Below are positions 55,177 through 64,000 of a stretch of DNA of 64,000 bases, one piece after another. A model generated the notes under the pieces. The model saw only the letters and a list, made by a program, of their open reading frames with translations. It was not told the origin of the DNA and ran no database searches. The first letter of the stretch is position 1; each line of letters begins with the position of its first letter. Position numbers and translations under genes: made by a program. The stretch is from Arthrobacter beigongshangensis (lineage in GTDB: Bacteria > Bacillota > Bacilli > Bacillales_A > Planococcaceae), in assembly GCF_016820585.1 (NCBI RefSeq), contig NZ_JADHDX010000001.1, positions 310,001 to 374,000 on the forward strand. The letters are read 5' to 3'.

Positions 55177-55563
55177 ATGGGGATTATTTCAACGATATTT
55201 GGAGGATTATTGTTATTCCCGTATGTCGTTACGCTCATCTTCCTTATTATTATGAGAAAGAGAGGGAGGGCGCCTTCATCGGTTATCGGACTTGCCGCTG
55301 ACATAACAACTCCTTTTCTATTCATAACCGTGTATATCATTTTTCGGACGATTATCGGAGAAGGGGCAGGTGTCTATATAATAGGAGTTGCTTTGCTTCT
55401 TGCAATCGTTAGTGTCATTCTGGAACGAATAAAAGTAAAAGAGTTTCAAATCACTCGTTTACTACGAAAAACATGGCGCTTATATTTTCTCGTTTTAACA
55501 GTAAGCTATGTCCTTTTGCTATTTGTTGGTATTATCATGAAGGTCATCGAGTATTTGACTTGA
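55177..55563 (+). CDS. DUF3397-type membrane protein
   Basis: The 128-residue protein has four predicted helices and the GIISTIFGGLLLFPYVVTLI N-terminus. The size, topology and panE-bshC location fit the DUF3397 family. Its function is unknown. Its ATG directly abuts the panE stop codon (GGGAGGGAA upstream), indicating coupled translation. Confidence 0.75.
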   Translation: MGIISTIFGGLLLFPYVVTLIFLIIMRKRGRAPSSVIGLAADITTPFLFITVYIIFRTIIGEGAGVYIIGVALLLAIVSVILERIKVKEFQITRLLRKTWRLYFLVLTVSYVLLLFVGIIMKVIEYLT

Positions 55564-55588
55564 ATATGCGTGGTCTAAGCGTTTATTT

Positions 55589-55617
55589 TTCAATCCTGTA
55601 GCTTAGAATGCTATACT
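55589..55617 (+). promoter_or_regulatory. Predicted promoter of bshC
   Basis: TTCAAT (55589-55594) and TATACT (55612-55617) are spaced by 17 bases, 33 bases before the gene. Confidence 0.6.
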
Positions 55618-55649
55618 CTTTTCATACTTAAAGTCACAAAGGGGCATGA

Positions 55650-57272
55650 ATGATGAAACTGGAAGTTTTGGCATTACAAGGAAATAACAAAATAATGCAG
55701 GCATATAATAATGATGAGGAATTTTTACATACTTTTTTTGATTATAATCACATGGAAGAAAGCTCGTATGTTGACAGACTGGCGGAGCTTGCCGATCGTC
55801 CTTTTGAAAGACGACAATTAGCAGAGACAGTACGTGCATTCATGGAGCCTTTTGGTATATCTGCCAATGCAGACAAACATTTAAAAGAGCTTGCGGAAAA
55901 TGCAGTGACCGTTATTGGTGGTCAACAGGCTGGCCTTTTGACGGGTCCACTTTACTCTGTTCACAAGGCAATTACTGTCATTTTACTTGCGAAGAAGCAA
56001 CGCGCTACACTAGGTATTCCTGTCGTTCCGGTCTTTTGGGTCGCAGGTGAAGACCATGATTTGAATGAAATTAACCATACGTATACGGAATTGAACGGGC
56101 GTGCAGTGAAGCAGCAATACGGTGAAAAGTTTGTCCTCAAGCTCATGGCATCGGATGCTACGTATGACAGTGTGCAAATGACCTCTTTTGTTAAGGGGAT
56201 CTTTGGTAAATTCGGCGAAACCTCGTATACAAAAGACTTATTGGATGAAGTGCTGGAGGCAGTGCAGCAAGAAAAGACTTTCACGCAGTTTTTTGTACGA
56301 CTTATGAATGGGTTGTTTCAAGAGGAAGGTTTATTATTCATCGATTCGGCATATAAACCGTTACGACAGCTGGAGACGAATTATTTTGTTCAATTGATTG
56401 AACAATCCGAGCAACTTGCGGAAAAAATCACGCAAAAGGAAGAAATATATACAGCACAAGGATTTGAAGCTCCAATTGGTGCAGAAAAAGATGCAGCAAA
56501 TATATTTTATGTCCATGAGACAGGACGTGTTCTACTATCAAGAAAAGATGGTTATTTTGTCAATGACAGCACAGGTCTACGATTTACGACGACAGACATG
56601 CTTGAAATTGCGCAAGAACAACCTTGGCTACTGAGTAATAATGTCGCAACGAGGCCGATTATGCAGGATTTGGTGTTCCCGGTTCTTGCTTTTGTAGGTG
56701 GTCCAGGGGAAATCGCTTATTGGGCAGTGTTAAAAGAAGCATTTCATCATCTAGGTTTGAAAATGCCGATTATCGTTCCAAGGATGTCTATCACACTTGT
56801 AAGTTCACAAGTGAAGCAGGTGTTAGACAAAAAATCCTTCACAGTTGAAGATGCTATGTCCGGACAGGTGTTTACTGCAAGGGAGCAATTTATCGAGTCG
56901 TTGCGTGATGAAAATTTCAATTCGTCATTGGATGATACAGAGAAGATGCTGGAAAGTCAGTATGAACAAATTGCGCAGCTGTCAGCGGAGCAAGGGACAA
57001 TGATGCATAAGCTCGTACAAAAAAATCTACAGTTCCATAAGAAACAATTGAAGTATTTGAAAGATAAAGCTGAAGATGCATTACTGTTAAAACATGCTAT
57101 CGCTGTTCGGCAATTCGATATAGTGGAGGGCGAATTATTCCCAGAAGGATCATTGCAGGAGCGTCTCTACACACCCTATTCGTATTTGAATAGCTATGGA
57201 CCAACACTGATCGAGGATCTTCTACAATTGCCTTTCGAAATGGATGGCAAGCATAAAATCGTCTATCTTTGA
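55650..57272 (+). CDS. bshC: Bacillithiol biosynthesis cysteine-adding enzyme
   Basis: BshC ligates cysteine to glucosaminyl-malate to finish bacillithiol, the main low-molecular-weight thiol of Bacilli. The 540-residue product has the conserved VIGGQQAGLLTGPLYSVHKA, FWVAGEDHDLNEI and GGPGEIAYWA segments of the YllA family. It lies between panE and mraZ as in B. subtilis. AAAGGGG precedes the start. Confidence 0.96.
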   Translation: MMKLEVLALQGNNKIMQAYNNDEEFLHTFFDYNHMEESSYVDRLAELADRPFERRQLAETVRAFMEPFGISANADKHLKELAENAVTVIGGQQAGLLTGPLYSVHKAITVILLAKKQRATLGIPVVPVFWVAGEDHDLNEINHTYTELNGRAVKQQYGEKFVLKLMASDATYDSVQMTSFVKGIFGKFGETSYTKDLLDEVLEAVQQEKTFTQFFVRLMNGLFQEEGLLFIDSAYKPLRQLETNYFVQLIEQSEQLAEKITQKEEIYTAQGFEAPIGAEKDAANIFYVHETGRVLLSRKDGYFVNDSTGLRFTTTDMLEIAQEQPWLLSNNVATRPIMQDLVFPVLAFVGGPGEIAYWAVLKEAFHHLGLKMPIIVPRMSITLVSSQVKQVLDKKSFTVEDAMSGQVFTAREQFIESLRDENFNSSLDDTEKMLESQYEQIAQLSAEQGTMMHKLVQKNLQFHKKQLKYLKDKAEDALLLKHAIAVRQFDIVEGELFPEGSLQERLYTPYSYLNSYGPTLIEDLLQLPFEMDGKHKIVYL

Positions 57273-57316
57273 AAAAACTCTTACTCACATTTGTTTTGTG
57301 GGTAAGAGTTTTTTTA
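57272..57316 (+). terminator. Terminator after bshC
   Basis: AAAAAACTCTTACTCAC pairs with GTGGGTAAGAGTTTTTTT (one G-T pair). Confidence 0.9.
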
Positions 57317-57408
57317 GGTTAAAAGTTTGCTTCGTGTATGTGTCATTCTATCTATAAAGCAGTTGTAATACACTTGATGTCTGAATAATCTCATTGAAAC
57401 AAGTACTA

Positions 57409-57414
57409 TTGACA
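57409..57414 (+). promoter_or_regulatory. TTGACA -35 element before mraZ
   Basis: A consensus TTGACA lies 43 bases upstream of the MraZ-box repeats. The -10 partner is weak (TGATGA, 17 bases downstream). Confidence 0.45.
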
Positions 57415-57451
57415 CATTTTTAGCGTTTAAGTGATGAATGTTAGAAAATAG

Positions 57452-57476
57452 GTGGAGGAATGTGGGGGGATGTGGT
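57452..57476. promoter_or_regulatory. Three 10-bp-spaced GTGG repeats, probable MraZ operator
   Basis: GTGGA, GTGGG and GTGGT occur at 57452, 57462 and 57472, exactly one helical turn apart and about 30-55 bases before mraZ. MraZ proteins bind tandem TGGG-type repeats with this spacing upstream of their own operon, so autoregulation is likely. Confidence 0.65.
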
Positions 57477-57506
57477 ACATTAATTTCATATAGTGGGGTG
57501 AAGAGT

Positions 57507-57938
57507 ATGTTCATGGGCGAATATCAGCATACTATTGATACAAAAGGACGTCTGATTGTTCCTTCAAAGTTTCGGGAACATCTTGGCGACGGTTTTGTGT
57601 TGACTCGTGGCTTGGATAATTGTCTCTTCGGTTACCCTATGGATGAATGGCATCGTCTTGAAGAGAAATTGAAGGCAATGCCTGTTACGAAAAAGGATGC
57701 ACGTGCATTTACTCGTTTTTTCTTTTCTGGTGCGACGGAAGTTGAGTTGGACAAGCAAGGGCGCATTAATATCCCGTCATCGTTATTGAACTATGCGAAA
57801 GTTGAAAAGGACTGTGTCGTCCTAGGAGTTTCAGGAAGAATTGAAATCTGGTCAAAACCGTTATGGGATGCCTATTACGATGAATCTGAACAATCCTTCA
57901 ATGACATCGCAGAAAACATTATTGACTTTGATTTCTAA
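57507..57938 (+). CDS. mraZ: Transcriptional regulator MraZ
   Basis: The 143-residue protein has two SpoVT-AbrB-like halves ([20 protein letters not shown] and [19 protein letters not shown]). It forms a ring and represses the dcw operon. The start is ATG 57507 after GTGGGGTG; a second ATG two codons later is possible. It is the first gene of the cluster. Confidence 0.96.
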   Translation: MFMGEYQHTIDTKGRLIVPSKFREHLGDGFVLTRGLDNCLFGYPMDEWHRLEEKLKAMPVTKKDARAFTRFFFSGATEVELDKQGRINIPSSLLNYAKVEKDCVVLGVSGRIEIWSKPLWDAYYDESEQSFNDIAENIIDFDF

Positions 57939-57984
57939 ATAAAACAGGTTATGAAACAACAATCTAAGAAAGTGGGCGGTTTCT

Positions 57985-58917
57985 ATGTTTAACCACACTA
58001 CAGTATTACTTCACGAAGCCGTCGAAGGTTTGGATATAAAAAGCGATGGAATTTACGTGGATTGTACGCTCGGAGGAGCAGGTCATAGTAAGGAAATCGC
58101 GAAAAAATTATCAGCACAAGGTAGACTGATTTGTTTCGATCAGGATACGACAGCAATTGAAGTAGCAAAAGAGCGTTTGAAAGATTATCTTCCACAGGTG
58201 ACGTTTGTCCACTCAAATTTCAGAAACTTGAAATCGGAATTGGCTAAAATTGGCGTCACATCTGTCGATGGAATACTGTATGATTTAGGCGTATCATCAC
58301 CACAGCTCGATACACCAGAACGTGGATTTAGTTATAATCATGATGCTCCACTTGATATGCGCATGAATATGGAGGCATCATTAACAGCGTATGACGTTGT
58401 TAATGACTGGGCATTTGAAGATCTTGTGCGCATCTTCTTCCGTTATGGCGAAGAGAAGTTTTCGAAAAGTATCGTGCGGAAAATAGAGGCGGCGCGTGAG
58501 CAATCTCCAATTCGTACAACTGCTGAGCTTGCTGAACTAATTAAAGCAGGCATTCCGGCAGCTAAGAGGCGGACAGGTGGTCACCCAGCAAAAAGGGTAT
58601 TCCAAGCAATCCGTATTGCCGTCAATGATGAACTTGGTGCGGCTGAGGAGTCATTAGTCGATGCCATTACATTATTAAATCCAGGTGGACGCATAAGTGT
58701 CATTACGTTTCATTCACTGGAGGATCGTTTATGTAAAACGATTTTTAAAGAGGCATCCTCATACCCGGATTTACCGCCGAACTTGCCGGTTATTCCAGAG
58801 GGAATGGAACCGATGTTGAAACTGGTGACAAGGAAGCCGATTGTGCCAAATGATCAAGAGATAGAAGCTAATAAACGGGCTAGATCTGCTAAGTTAAGGA
58901 TTGCTGAAAAAAAGTAA
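57985..58917 (+). CDS. rsmH: 16S rRNA (cytosine(1402)-N4)-methyltransferase
   Basis: RsmH (MraW) N4-methylates C1402 of 16S rRNA. The 310-residue product starts [16 protein letters not shown]. It has the SAM motif [19 protein letters not shown] and [15 protein letters not shown]. It follows mraZ by 46 bases. Confidence 0.97.
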   Translation: MFNHTTVLLHEAVEGLDIKSDGIYVDCTLGGAGHSKEIAKKLSAQGRLICFDQDTTAIEVAKERLKDYLPQVTFVHSNFRNLKSELAKIGVTSVDGILYDLGVSSPQLDTPERGFSYNHDAPLDMRMNMEASLTAYDVVNDWAFEDLVRIFFRYGEEKFSKSIVRKIEAAREQSPIRTTAELAELIKAGIPAAKRRTGGHPAKRVFQAIRIAVNDELGAAEESLVDAITLLNPGGRISVITFHSLEDRLCKTIFKEASSYPDLPPNLPVIPEGMEPMLKLVTRKPIVPNDQEIEANKRARSAKLRIAEKK

Positions 58918-58933
58918 AGGGGGAAGTTAGTAA

Positions 58934-59305
58934 ATGGCATTAGAGCAAAGAAGATTTCAAACGTCATATGTACGTGAGCTTGACGTACCAGAAGTACCGA
59001 AAAAGCAACCGCAAATACGTCCTGCGCGAAAAGTCTTTTCTGTAGGAGAAAAATTCTTATTCGTGCTGTTTGCAACATCTCTCGTCCTTTTTTCGACGAT
59101 GATTTTACATACGCAAGCCCAAATCAATGAGACAAACAAGGAAGTACAGGTAATTGGCAAAGATATTGCGGAAATATCCAAGCAAAACACGGAACTGGCC
59201 ATTCTAATAAAGGAAAGATCTACATATGACCGAATATGGAAGAAAGCGAAGGAGCTCGGTTTGAATCCAAACGACAATAACGTAAAGGTCGTGTCAGGAC
59301 AATGA
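58934..59305 (+). CDS. ftsL: Cell division protein FtsL
   Basis: The 123-residue bitopic protein has a cytoplasmic basic N-terminus, one membrane helix (FLFVLFATSLVLFSTMIL) and an extracytoplasmic heptad coiled coil. It acts with DivIC and DivIB at the septum. AAGGGGGAAG precedes it. It overlaps pbpB by 4 bases (ATGA). Confidence 0.93.
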   Translation: MALEQRRFQTSYVRELDVPEVPKKQPQIRPARKVFSVGEKFLFVLFATSLVLFSTMILHTQAQINETNKEVQVIGKDIAEISKQNTELAILIKERSTYDRIWKKAKELGLNPNDNNVKVVSGQ

Positions 59306-61530
59306 AAAAGAAAAAAAAGTTTCGATTTCAATGGGGAGCCTTTCTGATGTTTTTTCTTTACGGAGGGCTCTTTTTCCTTTTGTTTGGAAGAATGGTCTTT
59401 ATTCAAGCGACGGGACAGGCTGAAGGAAGAGTTATGGCGACGCTTGCGGAAGCGAAATATGCAAGGGAATCTATATTGAAAGCAGATCGAGGAACGATTG
59501 TTGATCGCAATGGAGCCTTGATTGCTGCAGATACGCTGAGCTATAAAATGCTTATCATATTGGATGAAAAGGCCAGTAAGGGGACTAAAAAACCGCGACA
59601 TGTTTTGAAAGAAAACTTTGGAGCTACTGCTGAAGTATTGGCTAATTATATCCCGCTTGAGAAAGAGGAAATTTTGGCTAAGCTAAATGAGTACTCTGAC
59701 TGGGAAAGATACCAATTGGAATTAGGAAAAGCAGGGCGTGACATTAGTCACGAAACGGTTCTTGCAATTCGAGAGGAGCTCGAGGAAAAGGAACTATCGG
59801 GTATTCTTTTCCTAGAGGATCAAAAAAGATTTTATCCGAACGGTGTTTTTGCCTCTTACCTCATAGGCTTTGCCATGCGCGAAGAAGATGCTGATGGGAA
59901 TTTATCGACAGTCGGGAAAATGGGGCTTGAGTCAACGTATGATAAAGAGTTGACAGGTACAGACGGGAAATTGAACTTTCAGTCAGATGGTTGGGGCAAT
60001 AAATTACCGAAGGCGGAAGAAATCATAACACCGGCTCAGGATGGCTATGATATTCAGCTCACAATTGATAAGACGATACAAAGTTTTGTAGAAGATGCAA
60101 TGACCCGAGTTGAAAGTGAATATTCACCGGAAAAGATGCTTGTCGTCGTGGCGGACCCAAAAACGGGTGAAATACTCGCAATGAGTCAACGTCCTTCATT
60201 CCACCCTGCTACACGGGAGGGATTAAAGGAAAACTGGTTGAATGACGCACTTGAAACAACAATTGAACCAGGTTCAACATTGAAAATGTTTACATTGGCC
60301 GCTGCTATTGAAGAGGGGAAATGGGATCCGAATGCCTCGTTCCAATCGGGGCAATATACGATTTATGATAAAACCATCCGTGATGTTAATCGTAAGGGAT
60401 GGGGAACGATTAGTTATTTAGAAGGTTTCCAAAGATCATCTAACGTTTCTATGGCTTATTTATTGGAGCGGTTAGGTGATAGAACATTCATAGAATATAT
60501 TCGGAAATTTGGTTTTGGAGAAAAAACTGGAATTGATTTGCCGAATGAAGCGTCAGGTGTGGTTTTGGATAGGTATCCGGCTGAAAGACTGACAACCTCC
60601 TATGGACAAGGTTCTACTGTGACGGCGATGCAAATGATTCAAGCAGCGACGTCCATTGCAAATAATGGTGTTATGATGAAGCCATATGTCATTGATAAAA
60701 TAACTAACCCGAATACGGGTGAAATTGTCAAAGAACAAGATCCAGAAGTGCATGATAGTCCGATATCAGCATCTACGGCTAAGCAAGTGAGAGAAGTGCT
60801 TGCTTCAACGGTTACTGGAGAAAAAGGGACAGCTAAAAAATTTGCACTCAATGGTTATACAACTGGAGGCAAAACAGGTACTGCTGAAATACCAAATCCA
60901 AACGGGAGAGGCTATTTAAGTGGGGATGGCAATTACCTTTATTCATTCCTCGGAATGGCACCTATTGAAGATCCGAAGCTCATTACGTATGTTATTGTAC
61001 AGCAACCGATATTGCCAAAAGGGAAGACGGGTTCAGATCCAGTAGCGGAACTATTTACCTCAGTGATGGAGAGCAGTTTAAGATATATGAATATCGTGCC
61101 AAATGGCGATGATATTATCGAGGCAACAGTTGTAGGGAAAACGGTTGGTATGGATTCAGCCGAAATGATGGCGCAGCTTAAGCAAGATGGCTTTAATCCT
61201 GTAGTCGTTGGTGAGGGAGGACGGATTGAGCACCAATACCCTCAAGCGGGCACTAAACTTACAGAAGGGGCTGTCATTCTATTAAAGACAGCAGGCGCAA
61301 CTTCACTACCTGATTTTACAGGTTGGTCGAAAAAAATGGTGCTCAGTTTTAAAATGTTGTCCGGGCTAGATATTCGTATGAACGGAGACGGATACGTAAT
61401 GGAACAAAGCCTGTCCAAAGGGACGGTTATTGGCCAGCATGAACCGGTAGTCCTCCAGCTGAAGCTGCCTGTTGATATTTATAAACCAGTAGAAGAGACG
61501 ACCGAAGAAGAGAGTATAGTTGGCGGTTAA
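59302..61530 (+). CDS. pbpB: Penicillin-binding protein 2B (septal transpeptidase)
   Basis: The 742-residue class B PBP has an N-terminal membrane anchor, a dimerisation domain (DRGTIVDRNG) and a transpeptidase domain with SxxK as STLK, SSN as RSSNVS and KTGT. Two C-terminal PASTA domains follow (about 605-730). It works with FtsW at division. It overlaps ftsL, and its start lies within the ftsL stop. Confidence 0.96.
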   Translation: MKKKKKFRFQWGAFLMFFLYGGLFFLLFGRMVFIQATGQAEGRVMATLAEAKYARESILKADRGTIVDRNGALIAADTLSYKMLIILDEKASKGTKKPRHVLKENFGATAEVLANYIPLEKEEILAKLNEYSDWERYQLELGKAGRDISHETVLAIREELEEKELSGILFLEDQKRFYPNGVFASYLIGFAMREEDADGNLSTVGKMGLESTYDKELTGTDGKLNFQSDGWGNKLPKAEEIITPAQDGYDIQLTIDKTIQSFVEDAMTRVESEYSPEKMLVVVADPKTGEILAMSQRPSFHPATREGLKENWLNDALETTIEPGSTLKMFTLAAAIEEGKWDPNASFQSGQYTIYDKTIRDVNRKGWGTISYLEGFQRSSNVSMAYLLERLGDRTFIEYIRKFGFGEKTGIDLPNEASGVVLDRYPAERLTTSYGQGSTVTAMQMIQAATSIANNGVMMKPYVIDKITNPNTGEIVKEQDPEVHDSPISASTAKQVREVLASTVTGEKGTAKKFALNGYTTGGKTGTAEIPNPNGRGYLSGDGNYLYSFLGMAPIEDPKLITYVIVQQPILPKGKTGSDPVAELFTSVMESSLRYMNIVPNGDDIIEATVVGKTVGMDSAEMMAQLKQDGFNPVVVGEGGRIEHQYPQAGTKLTEGAVILLKTAGATSLPDFTGWSKKMVLSFKMLSGLDIRMNGDGYVMEQSLSKGTVIGQHEPVVLQLKLPVDIYKPVEETTEEESIVGG

Positions 61531-61531
61531 C

Positions 61532-61560
61532 GAATAGCCATCCGTACTGCATCATACGTT
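61532..61560 (+). promoter_or_regulatory. Predicted sigma-E promoter of spoVD
   Basis: GAATAGC (61532-61538) and CATACGTT (61553-61560) are spaced by 14 bases. This fits the mother-cell sigma-E pattern (KMATATT, 14 bases, CATACAnT) with few mismatches. spoVD of B. subtilis is sigma-E dependent. Confidence 0.6.
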
Positions 61561-61582
61561 GATAGAAAAACGTGAGGTGTAG

Positions 61583-63490
61583 ATGCTGCGGAATTTTATA
61601 AGTTTACAATCTAAAAAGAGATTGCGAGCAACTTTTGTGATATTTGTGATTTTGCTCGCACTAGTCATTGGTAAGTTGTTTCATGTACAAATTATTAGGC
61701 ATGAATTATTGAAAGATCGTGCTGAAGAGAACTGGGATCGCGAAATTCCATTTGGCGGTATGCGTGGAGACATTGTGGATCGCAATGGAAGTTTGATTGT
61801 CGGGAGTAGGCTAGCTCCCACTTTATATTTTATGCCTTCTCAAAATCACGAAATAGCGAGTGCAGCAACAACACTTGCAGCTATTCTCAAAGTAGATGCA
61901 GGTAAACTAACGGAAAAAATGTCAGAAAAAGCGTATATGGTTAAATTGGCAAAAAACATTACAAATGAGCAGGCGGATGAAATCGCACGGTTGCAGATTG
62001 ACGGATTGTATACCGGGGTCGATTTTGTTAGGGATTATCCGAATGGCGAGTTGTTATCGAGATTGCTTGGCTTTACAGGCTATGATCATGATGGATTGGC
62101 CGGTATAGAGTATGCCTATGATCAAATTTTGCAAGGAACGGGCGATAAAATCCGTTTGTATACAGACGCGAAAGGAATACCCTTACCGCATGTTGACGAT
62201 GGCTTCAAGATAGGTAACAAAGGCGCTAATATTGGACTAACGATTAATATCGATATGCAGAAGGTTGTTGAACGCGAGCTGTTGCAGGCGATGGAGAAAT
62301 TCGATGCAACGCAAGCATTGGCGATCGTGATGAATCCTAAAACGGGTGAGTTATTGTCATTGGCCTCTGCGCCGACTTTCGATCCATCAAAATACCAGGA
62401 CGTAGATCCGAGTATTTATAATCGGAATTTACCTGTTTGGATGACATTCGAGCCAGGATCTACCTTTAAAATTATAACTTTGGCTGCAGGACTTGAGGAA
62501 AAAGTGATTGATCTTGAACATGACCAATTTTACGATCCCGGTTATGTGATGGTCGCTAATGCCAGATTACGCTGTTGGAAACGAGCAGGACATAAAGATC
62601 AAACCTTTTTAGAAGTTGTTGAAAACTCTTGTAACCCTGGATTTGTAGAAATCGGCCAACGTTTAGGGCCAGAAAAATTAAATAAATATATACGTGACTT
62701 TGGCTTTGGGCAAACAACAGGATCAGGTATTGCAGGAGAAGCGAAGGGAATTCTTTTTTCAGAAAAAAATTTCGGTCCCGTTGAACAAGCGACAACTGCA
62801 TTTGGTCAAGGAATTTCAGTAACGCCTATTCAACAAGTGCAAGCTGTCGCAGCTGCGATAAATGGTGGTTATCTATATCGTCCGTATATTGTCAAGGAAA
62901 TAACAGATGATAAAGGCAAGTTATTGCAATCATTTTCTCCAGACATGCAAAGGCGTGTTTTAAGTAAAGACACCTCTGAGCAAGTGAGAAAAGCTTTGGA
63001 GTCAGTTGTTGCCAATGGCTCTGGTGGAAAAGCATTTGTTGATGGACTTCGAGTAGGGGGAAAAACGGGGACTGCACAAAAAGTCGTTGATGGTCATTAT
63101 AAAGATGGTGATTATATCGTGTCATTCATTGGCTTTGCGCCGGCAGATGATCCTGAACTACTCGTATATGTTGCAATAGACAGCCCGAAAAACTCTGTCC
63201 AATTTGGCGGTGTAATTGCGGCACCGATTGTTGGTCGAATTATGGAAGAAATTGCTCCACTTGCAGGTATTGAGAAGCGACAAGACCAAATTGATAAGAA
63301 ATACAAATGGGGCGATGAAATGACACATCGGGTCCCGGATTTGATTGGTATGACAAAAAAGGAAATTACGGGGTCATTGTATACGTACCGTCTTGAATGG
63401 CATGGTGGTGGTGAGCAAGTGAAATCTCAATTACCGGTCGCTGACACATTAATAGCAGTCGACGATGTCATCCATTTATATACGGAATAA
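61583..63490 (+). CDS. spoVD: Sporulation-specific penicillin-binding protein SpoVD
   Basis: The 635-residue class B PBP is required for spore cortex synthesis in the mother-cell-derived outer forespore membrane. It has an N-terminal anchor, RGDIVDRNGSLI, and a transpeptidase domain with STFK, SCN and KTGT. A single C-terminal PASTA domain follows (about 565-633). One PASTA and gene order distinguish it from PbpB. murE, which follows spoVD in B. subtilis, is absent here. Confidence 0.94.
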   Translation: MLRNFISLQSKKRLRATFVIFVILLALVIGKLFHVQIIRHELLKDRAEENWDREIPFGGMRGDIVDRNGSLIVGSRLAPTLYFMPSQNHEIASAATTLAAILKVDAGKLTEKMSEKAYMVKLAKNITNEQADEIARLQIDGLYTGVDFVRDYPNGELLSRLLGFTGYDHDGLAGIEYAYDQILQGTGDKIRLYTDAKGIPLPHVDDGFKIGNKGANIGLTINIDMQKVVERELLQAMEKFDATQALAIVMNPKTGELLSLASAPTFDPSKYQDVDPSIYNRNLPVWMTFEPGSTFKIITLAAGLEEKVIDLEHDQFYDPGYVMVANARLRCWKRAGHKDQTFLEVVENSCNPGFVEIGQRLGPEKLNKYIRDFGFGQTTGSGIAGEAKGILFSEKNFGPVEQATTAFGQGISVTPIQQVQAVAAAINGGYLYRPYIVKEITDDKGKLLQSFSPDMQRRVLSKDTSEQVRKALESVVANGSGGKAFVDGLRVGGKTGTAQKVVDGHYKDGDYIVSFIGFAPADDPELLVYVAIDSPKNSVQFGGVIAAPIVGRIMEEIAPLAGIEKRQDQIDKKYKWGDEMTHRVPDLIGMTKKEITGSLYTYRLEWHGGGEQVKSQLPVADTLIAVDDVIHLYTE

Positions 63491-63576
63491 CATATTTGAA
63501 ACAGCAGATGTGAATGAAGAGTCTGGAGTTGTTCATAAGAAGTGGCTGCTTCAGAGGATAGAAGGAGAAAAAGATC

Positions 63577-64000
63577 ATGACACTCGTCACAATATTAACG
63601 GCCATTGCCGTTGCATTCATAATTTCAGCACTATTGGGGTACTTTATCATCCCAGCCCTCAGAAGATTGAAGTTTGGGCAAAGCATTCGAGAGGAAGGAC
63701 CTAAAACCCATTTTAAAAAGGCAGGTACGCCAACAATGGGTGGACTGATATTTATCGGCTCGATCATATTGTCGACGTTAATACTTTCATACATAAACGA
63801 TGTTTTGACGACACAAACGATAGTTCTGTTACTCGTGTTCGTTGGCTTTGGTATCATTGGCTTTCTAGATGATTTCATTATCGTTGTGTTGAAAAGGAAT
63901 CTTGGATTGACCTCTATTCAAAAGTTAATCGGTCAAATCATTGTTGCAGTCATTGCATTCTTCCTTCTGAAGCTTGGTCCTTTTGAAACGATAGTTCAAA
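63577..64000 (+). CDS. mraY: Phospho-N-acetylmuramoyl-pentapeptide-transferase (partial)
   Basis: MraY makes lipid I by transferring phospho-MurNAc-pentapeptide to undecaprenyl phosphate. The visible 141 residues (cut by the window end) start MTLVTILTAIAVAFIISALL. They include GPKTHFKKAGTPTMGG and GFLDDFIIVV, whose Asp pair is conserved and catalytic. AGAAGGAG precedes the ATG. It follows spoVD by 86 bases, with no murE between. Confidence 0.95.
   Translation, partial: MTLVTILTAIAVAFIISALLGYFIIPALRRLKFGQSIREEGPKTHFKKAGTPTMGGLIFIGSIILSTLILSYINDVLTTQTIVLLLVFVGFGIIGFLDDFIIVVLKRNLGLTSIQKLIGQIIVAVIAFFLLKLGPFETIVQ

Noticed and set aside
58957-59601. 214-codon minus-strand frame opposite ftsL and pbpB
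   Set aside because: It is a shadow of two well-supported overlapping genes, with low-complexity composition and no ribosome-binding site.

Overview
The window is a low-GC Firmicute chromosome segment, most likely from a spore-forming member of the Planococcaceae (Sporosarcina-like). Three things support this. The gene order follows the Bacillus subtilis ykuUV-ktrC-rnjA-def-pdh-ykt-yla-cta-ylb-dcw backbone. The proteins resemble Bacillus orthologues closely. Sporulation-linked genes (spoVD, ylbJ, ricF) are present. TTG and GTG starts are frequent. The genus is an inference from overall character. I saw no tRNA, rRNA, intact insertion sequence, prophage or CRISPR array.

Layout. Positions 1-2.7 kb hold a small zinc-ribbon protein, the thiol-peroxidase pair ykuU/ykuV and the K+ channel regulator ktrC. 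From 2.8 to 5.5 kb on the minus strand lie rnjA, rpoY, an unannotated 25-codon gene and def. From 5.6 to 11.5 kb lie ykyA and the pyruvate dehydrogenase operon pdhABCD. From 11.8 to 16.4 kb lie a polysaccharide-deacetylase lipoprotein, a nitronate-monooxygenase-like flavoprotein, yktA, yktB, a ykzI-like gene and an inositol monophosphatase. From 16.4 to 25 kb lies the yla block (ylaF, typA, ylaH, ylaI, ylaL, ylaN), then ftsW and pyruvate carboxylase. From 25 to 33 kb lie haem A synthesis (ctaA, ctaB) and the caa3 oxidase genes ctaCDEFG plus ctaM. From 33 to 49.8 kb lies the ylb region: membrane proteins, ylbC, a divergent aspartokinase-like/murE pair, ricF, several unknowns, rsmD-coaD, ylbJ, ylbL, tmcAL and ylbN-rpmF. 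From 50 to 54 kb lie an enoyl-CoA hydratase gene and a biotin-dependent acyl-CoA carboxylase operon preceded by a consensus cre site. From 54.3 to 64 kb lie panE, a DUF3397 gene and bshC, followed by the division/cell-wall cluster mraZ-rsmH-ftsL-pbpB-spoVD-mraY, which is cut by the window end.

How it fits together. The pdh complex and pyruvate carboxylase feed the TCA cycle. The cta genes make and assemble a haem-A cytochrome c oxidase. The dcw genes build septal and spore peptidoglycan. murE is missing from its usual place between spoVD and mraY. A murE gene instead sits 26 kb upstream, divergent from an aspartokinase catalytic domain that lacks ACT domains. The two share overlapping CATAC motifs that resemble mother-cell sigma -10 elements. 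The encoded MurE carries DNPR, the motif of meso-diaminopimelate-adding enzymes. I read this pair as a candidate module for spore-cortex (DAP-type) peptidoglycan precursors.

The other striking feature is a family of modular intergenic repeats. There are about eleven copies or fragments in 64 kb, built from up to three hairpins (H1, a GCCTCCGGCGGATG box, H2, H3). The hairpin arms change sequence between copies while pairing is kept. Some copies sit next to ribosome-binding sites or stop codons, one lies inside the pdh operon, and one contains what looks like the right end of an IS200/IS605 element. I do not recognise this family.
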